A stretch of 6,557 bases of DNA from Candidatus Hydrogenedentota bacterium (lineage in GTDB: Bacteria; Hydrogenedentota; Hydrogenedentia; Hydrogenedentales; SLHB01), in assembly GCA_026387845.1 (NCBI GenBank), contig JAPLKX010000039.1:1-6557 (forward strand), written 5' to 3'. The notes beneath the pieces are model-generated. The model had not been told where the DNA came from, did not search any database, and worked only from the letters and a program-made list of their open reading frames with translations. Position 1 is the first letter of the stretch, and every line of letters starts with the position of its first letter. A program made the position numbers and the translations under genes. Below are positions 5,199 through 6,557 of the stretch, piece after piece.

Positions 5199-5692
5199 GG
5201 CTGGTTCTCCTGCCGGGCGGGCTGGCTGAGCAGCGCGCGAAGTTTTTGTATGCAACGCCAGTACGACGATGCGACCGTGCCCTGCGGCGCGCCGCAGACT
5301 TCACCTATTTCTTTGAAGGTAAGGCCCGCGTAGATCTTCAACACGACCCATTCGCGCTCATTATCGGCCAAACACGCAAGCCAATCGGCGGCGGTGTCGC
5401 GCGCGCCTGGCTCACAACATTCGTCGTAAAGGACTGCGTAGTTGGCCAACGCCTTGCGCTCGCGGCCTTCCCGGCGCAACGCATCAATCGCCGCGTTACG
5501 GACGCAGCGGAACAGGTAGGGGCGCAGGTCAGAGGGAGGTCGGCCGTTTTGAAGCACGTTGGCAAACGCTTCGGCGACGGCGTCTTCGGCGGAAACGGGC
5601 GAACCGGCGATGGACAAGGCGTACGAGAACAATTCCTGCCGGTGGGCCGTGTAGAACTCGGCGAGCTGGGCGTTCAGTCGTCCACGCGGCAT
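5195..5692 (-). CDS. ECF RNA polymerase sigma factor, 165 aa
   Basis: Extracytoplasmic-function sigma factor that redirects RNA polymerase, presumably to genes for an envelope response. Region 2 spans about 16-75 (LFSYALSIAGSPVSAEDAVAE, then LRPYLFRCVRNAAIDALRR). Region 4 spans about 104-155, with the helix-turn-helix LTFKEIGEVCGAPQGTVASS (124-143). The length is normal for a minimal two-domain ECF factor, and there is no C-terminal extension. GAGGA (5704-5700) lies seven bases upstream of the ATG. It is the first gene of the operon with the anti-sigma-like and secretin-like genes. I see no ECF-type GGAAC/GTC pair before it, so autoregulation is not supported by sequence. Confidence 0.93.
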   Translation of the reverse strand: MPRGRLNAQLAEFYTAHRQELFSYALSIAGSPVSAEDAVAEAFANVLQNGRPPSDLRPYLFRCVRNAAIDALRREGRERKALANYAVLYDECCEPGARDTAADWLACLADNEREWVVLKIYAGLTFKEIGEVCGAPQGTVASSYWRCIQKLRALLSQPARQENQP

Positions 5693-5718
5693 TTCGTCGT
5701 CCTCGCAGTTAGTTTCCG

Positions 5719-5727
5719 ACTATACCA
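5719..5727 (-). promoter_or_regulatory. Putative extended -10 promoter of the ECF operon
   Basis: Minus-strand TGGTATAGT (TGn plus TATAGT, five of six consensus) lies in the 62-bp gap after the HD gene. It would give a leader of about 20 nt including the GAGGA ribosome site. No -35 is seen at the correct distance, as is usual for extended -10 promoters. Confidence 0.45.
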
Positions 5728-5754
5728 CGGGCGAGGCAGCCTTTTTTATGCAGG

Positions 5755-6372
5755 TCAATCCGGGATTATTTCTACTTGCAGCCCGAATGTTTGCTCGAAC
5801 AGGTCGGCCTTTTTGCGCGCCGCCTCGATATCGGAGGCCGATGGAGGCTCCTGGCGCACGTGGATGGAGACGGTGCCGCGGGATCGCGTGACGCGGATGG
5901 ATTGGGCGGAACCGGCGTGGGACCTATCGAGGCCGTCGGCGATGCGGAGGATGGCGGCGAGGTGGTTGACGAGTTGCTGAGATTGGGGATCGAGGTCGCG
6001 ATAGACCTTGTGGCGGGGGTCGGGGAGGGTCTTGCGATGATACCGGGCGATACAGGCGATGATGGCAATGTCGTTGGGCGGGAAGTCGGTGATGCCGGAA
6101 GCGAGGATCATGTCTCGGGACTGTTTGTGGTGTGAATCCGGGTCGACTGAATAGCCGACGTCGTGGAGGATTGCTGCGGCCTGGAGGAGCGTGCGTGCAT
6201 GATCAAGATCAGCGATGGCAAAAAGAGGGACACCCCACGCACAACGCGCGCTAAGAAGCGCGTCCGGGGGGCGTCCCAACGCATCAAACAGGGCGAGGCT
6301 GTTTTGCGCGACGTGGCGCGAGTGCGCCGGGTCGGGATCGTGGGCGGCGGCAAATTGTTCAGCCTTGGTCAT
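5755..6372 (-). CDS. HD-domain phosphohydrolase (Ppx/GppA C-terminal-like), 205 aa
   Basis: A standalone HD-domain protein resembling the C-terminal half of exopolyphosphatase/guanosine pentaphosphatase proteins. Candidate metal ligands are His17 (AHSRHV), His70-Asp71 (AAAILHDVGY) and Asp146 (RIADGLDRSH). Other family blocks are HHKQS (81-85) and IARYHRK (108-114). The C-terminal part (about 155-205) has a small beta-alpha domain. The substrate is unknown; phosphate esters or nucleotides are likely from the family. Residues 33-51 (GRPPDALLSARCAWGVPLF) are encoded by a palindromic element and fall between the first helix (LALFDAL) and the HD helix, a loop I remember as about 17-20 residues shorter in relatives. 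The ribosome site is weak (only TAGG about eight bases upstream). The gene runs in the same direction as the sigma operon, 62 bp before it. Confidence 0.87.
   Translation of the reverse strand: MTKAEQFAAAHDPDPAHSRHVAQNSLALFDALGRPPDALLSARCAWGVPLFAIADLDHARTLLQAAAILHDVGYSVDPDSHHKQSRDMILASGITDFPPNDIAIIACIARYHRKTLPDPRHKVYRDLDPQSQQLVNHLAAILRIADGLDRSHAGSAQSIRVTRSRGTVSIHVRQEPPSASDIEAARKKADLFEQTFGLQVEIIPD
6227..6277. mobile_element. GGGAC...GTCCC palindromic element, copy 2, inside the HD gene
   Basis: GGGAC-A-CCCC (6227-6236) pairs with GGGG-C-GTCCC (6268-6277) with the same A/C mismatch as copy 1. An inner stem ACGCGC (6244-6249) and GCGCGT (6258-6263) encloses an 8-base loop. The left flank CAAAAAGA matches CAAAAAGT of copy 1. 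The palindrome is 51 bp, exactly 17 codons, and keeps the HD reading frame open. The gain is inferred from the repeat pair and from family length as remembered; no search was run. Confidence 0.65.
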
Positions 6373-6527
6373 AAAGATTGCCTAAGCACACGCGGCACGA
6401 AAAACACAAGGGACATAAAGGACCTGACGTGGGCTTTGCCCACAACCCAGAATAATTGAAAATGCGCCAGTCGCATTCTCATGATCTTGTCTGTTCAAAC
6501 ACAAACATGAGAAAGGAGCGGCGGCGC
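6373..6527. other. Divergent regulatory region with several small hairpins
   Basis: The region lies between the minus-strand HD gene and a plus-strand gene. It contains one and a half units of the GGGACATAA repeat (6410-6427), a perfect hairpin GTGGGC-TTT-GCCCAC (6429-6443), AATGCG-CCAGT-CGCATT (6461-6477) and an 8-bp inverted repeat TTCTCATG/CATGAGAA (6476-6483/6506-6513). A weak plus-strand promoter is possible: TTGAAA (6456-6461) with CATGAT (6480-6485), 18 bases apart. Confidence 0.55.
6512..6518 (+). promoter_or_regulatory. Ribosome binding site AAAGGAG
   Basis: AAAGGAG ends nine bases before the ATG at 6528. Its first two bases are also the end of the 8-bp inverted repeat (6506-6513), so a stem there could affect access to it. 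Confidence 0.7.
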
Positions 6528-6557
6528 ATGAACATATTTTTAGCGAAATTTAAGGAC
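6528..6557 (+). CDS. Start of an unidentified gene (first 10 codons)
   Basis: An ATG with a strong ribosome site opens a frame reading MNIFLAKFKD before the window ends. This is the only plus-strand gene supported here. Ten residues are too few to name a family; the N-terminus is mixed hydrophobic and basic, as in many membrane proteins, but that is a guess. Codons here are AT-rich compared with the other genes. Confidence 0.6.
   Translation, partial: MNIFLAKFKD

Noticed and set aside
5199..5255. Longer start for the anti-sigma-like protein
   Set aside because: The ATGA overlap and the AGGAG site eight bases upstream support 5198; the extra residues are the out-of-frame tail of the sigma gene.
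5745..5760. TTGACC as the -35 of the ECF operon promoter
   Set aside because: It is 28 bases from TATAGT, too far for a -35/-10 pair, and it overlaps the HD stop codon.

Overview
This GC-rich window carries seven genes. Six lie on the minus strand and form several transcription units; a seventh gene begins on the plus strand at the right edge. The gaps between genes are crowded with short tandem repeats and palindromes. The mix of genes (a standalone secretin-like protein behind an ECF sigma factor, a cobalamin-type radical SAM protein, an exported esterase) and the 7- and 9-base intergenic repeats suggest an uncultured Gram-negative bacterium of the Planctomycetes/Lentisphaerae/Hydrogenedentes kind. 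That placement is an inference from style; no marker gene is present.

Layout. Positions 1-225 hold a 90-bp tandem repeat with a 13-bp hairpin per unit; the third copy breaks off exactly at the stop codon of a PlsC-like acyltransferase (225-818, minus). Next come an exported alpha/beta-hydrolase (892-1836, minus) and a B12-binding/radical SAM protein (2087-3532, minus). The gap between these two holds a GGGAC...GTCCC palindrome and a pair of inverted arrays of the hexamer GTGGAC. A gene-free repeat island follows (3533-4117).

Positions 4118-5692 (minus) form a three-gene operon: ECF sigma factor, then a small single-pass membrane protein in the anti-sigma position (4-bp overlap), then an exported secretin-like protein. 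Upstream in the same direction is an HD-domain phosphohydrolase (5755-6372, minus). Its reading frame contains a second copy of the GGGAC...GTCCC palindrome, apparently inserted in frame. The last 185 bases are a divergent regulatory region leading to the first ten codons of a plus-strand gene at 6528.

Main points of interest: (1) a palindromic element present once between genes and once inside a coding sequence, where it adds about 17-20 residues to an HD protein without touching the metal ligands; (2) 9-base-period repeats arranged as inverted pairs; (3) two genes without a ribosome binding site but with a -10-like hexamer exactly six bases before the ATG, suggesting leaderless mRNAs. I see no defence system, CRISPR array, transposase, tRNA or rRNA here.
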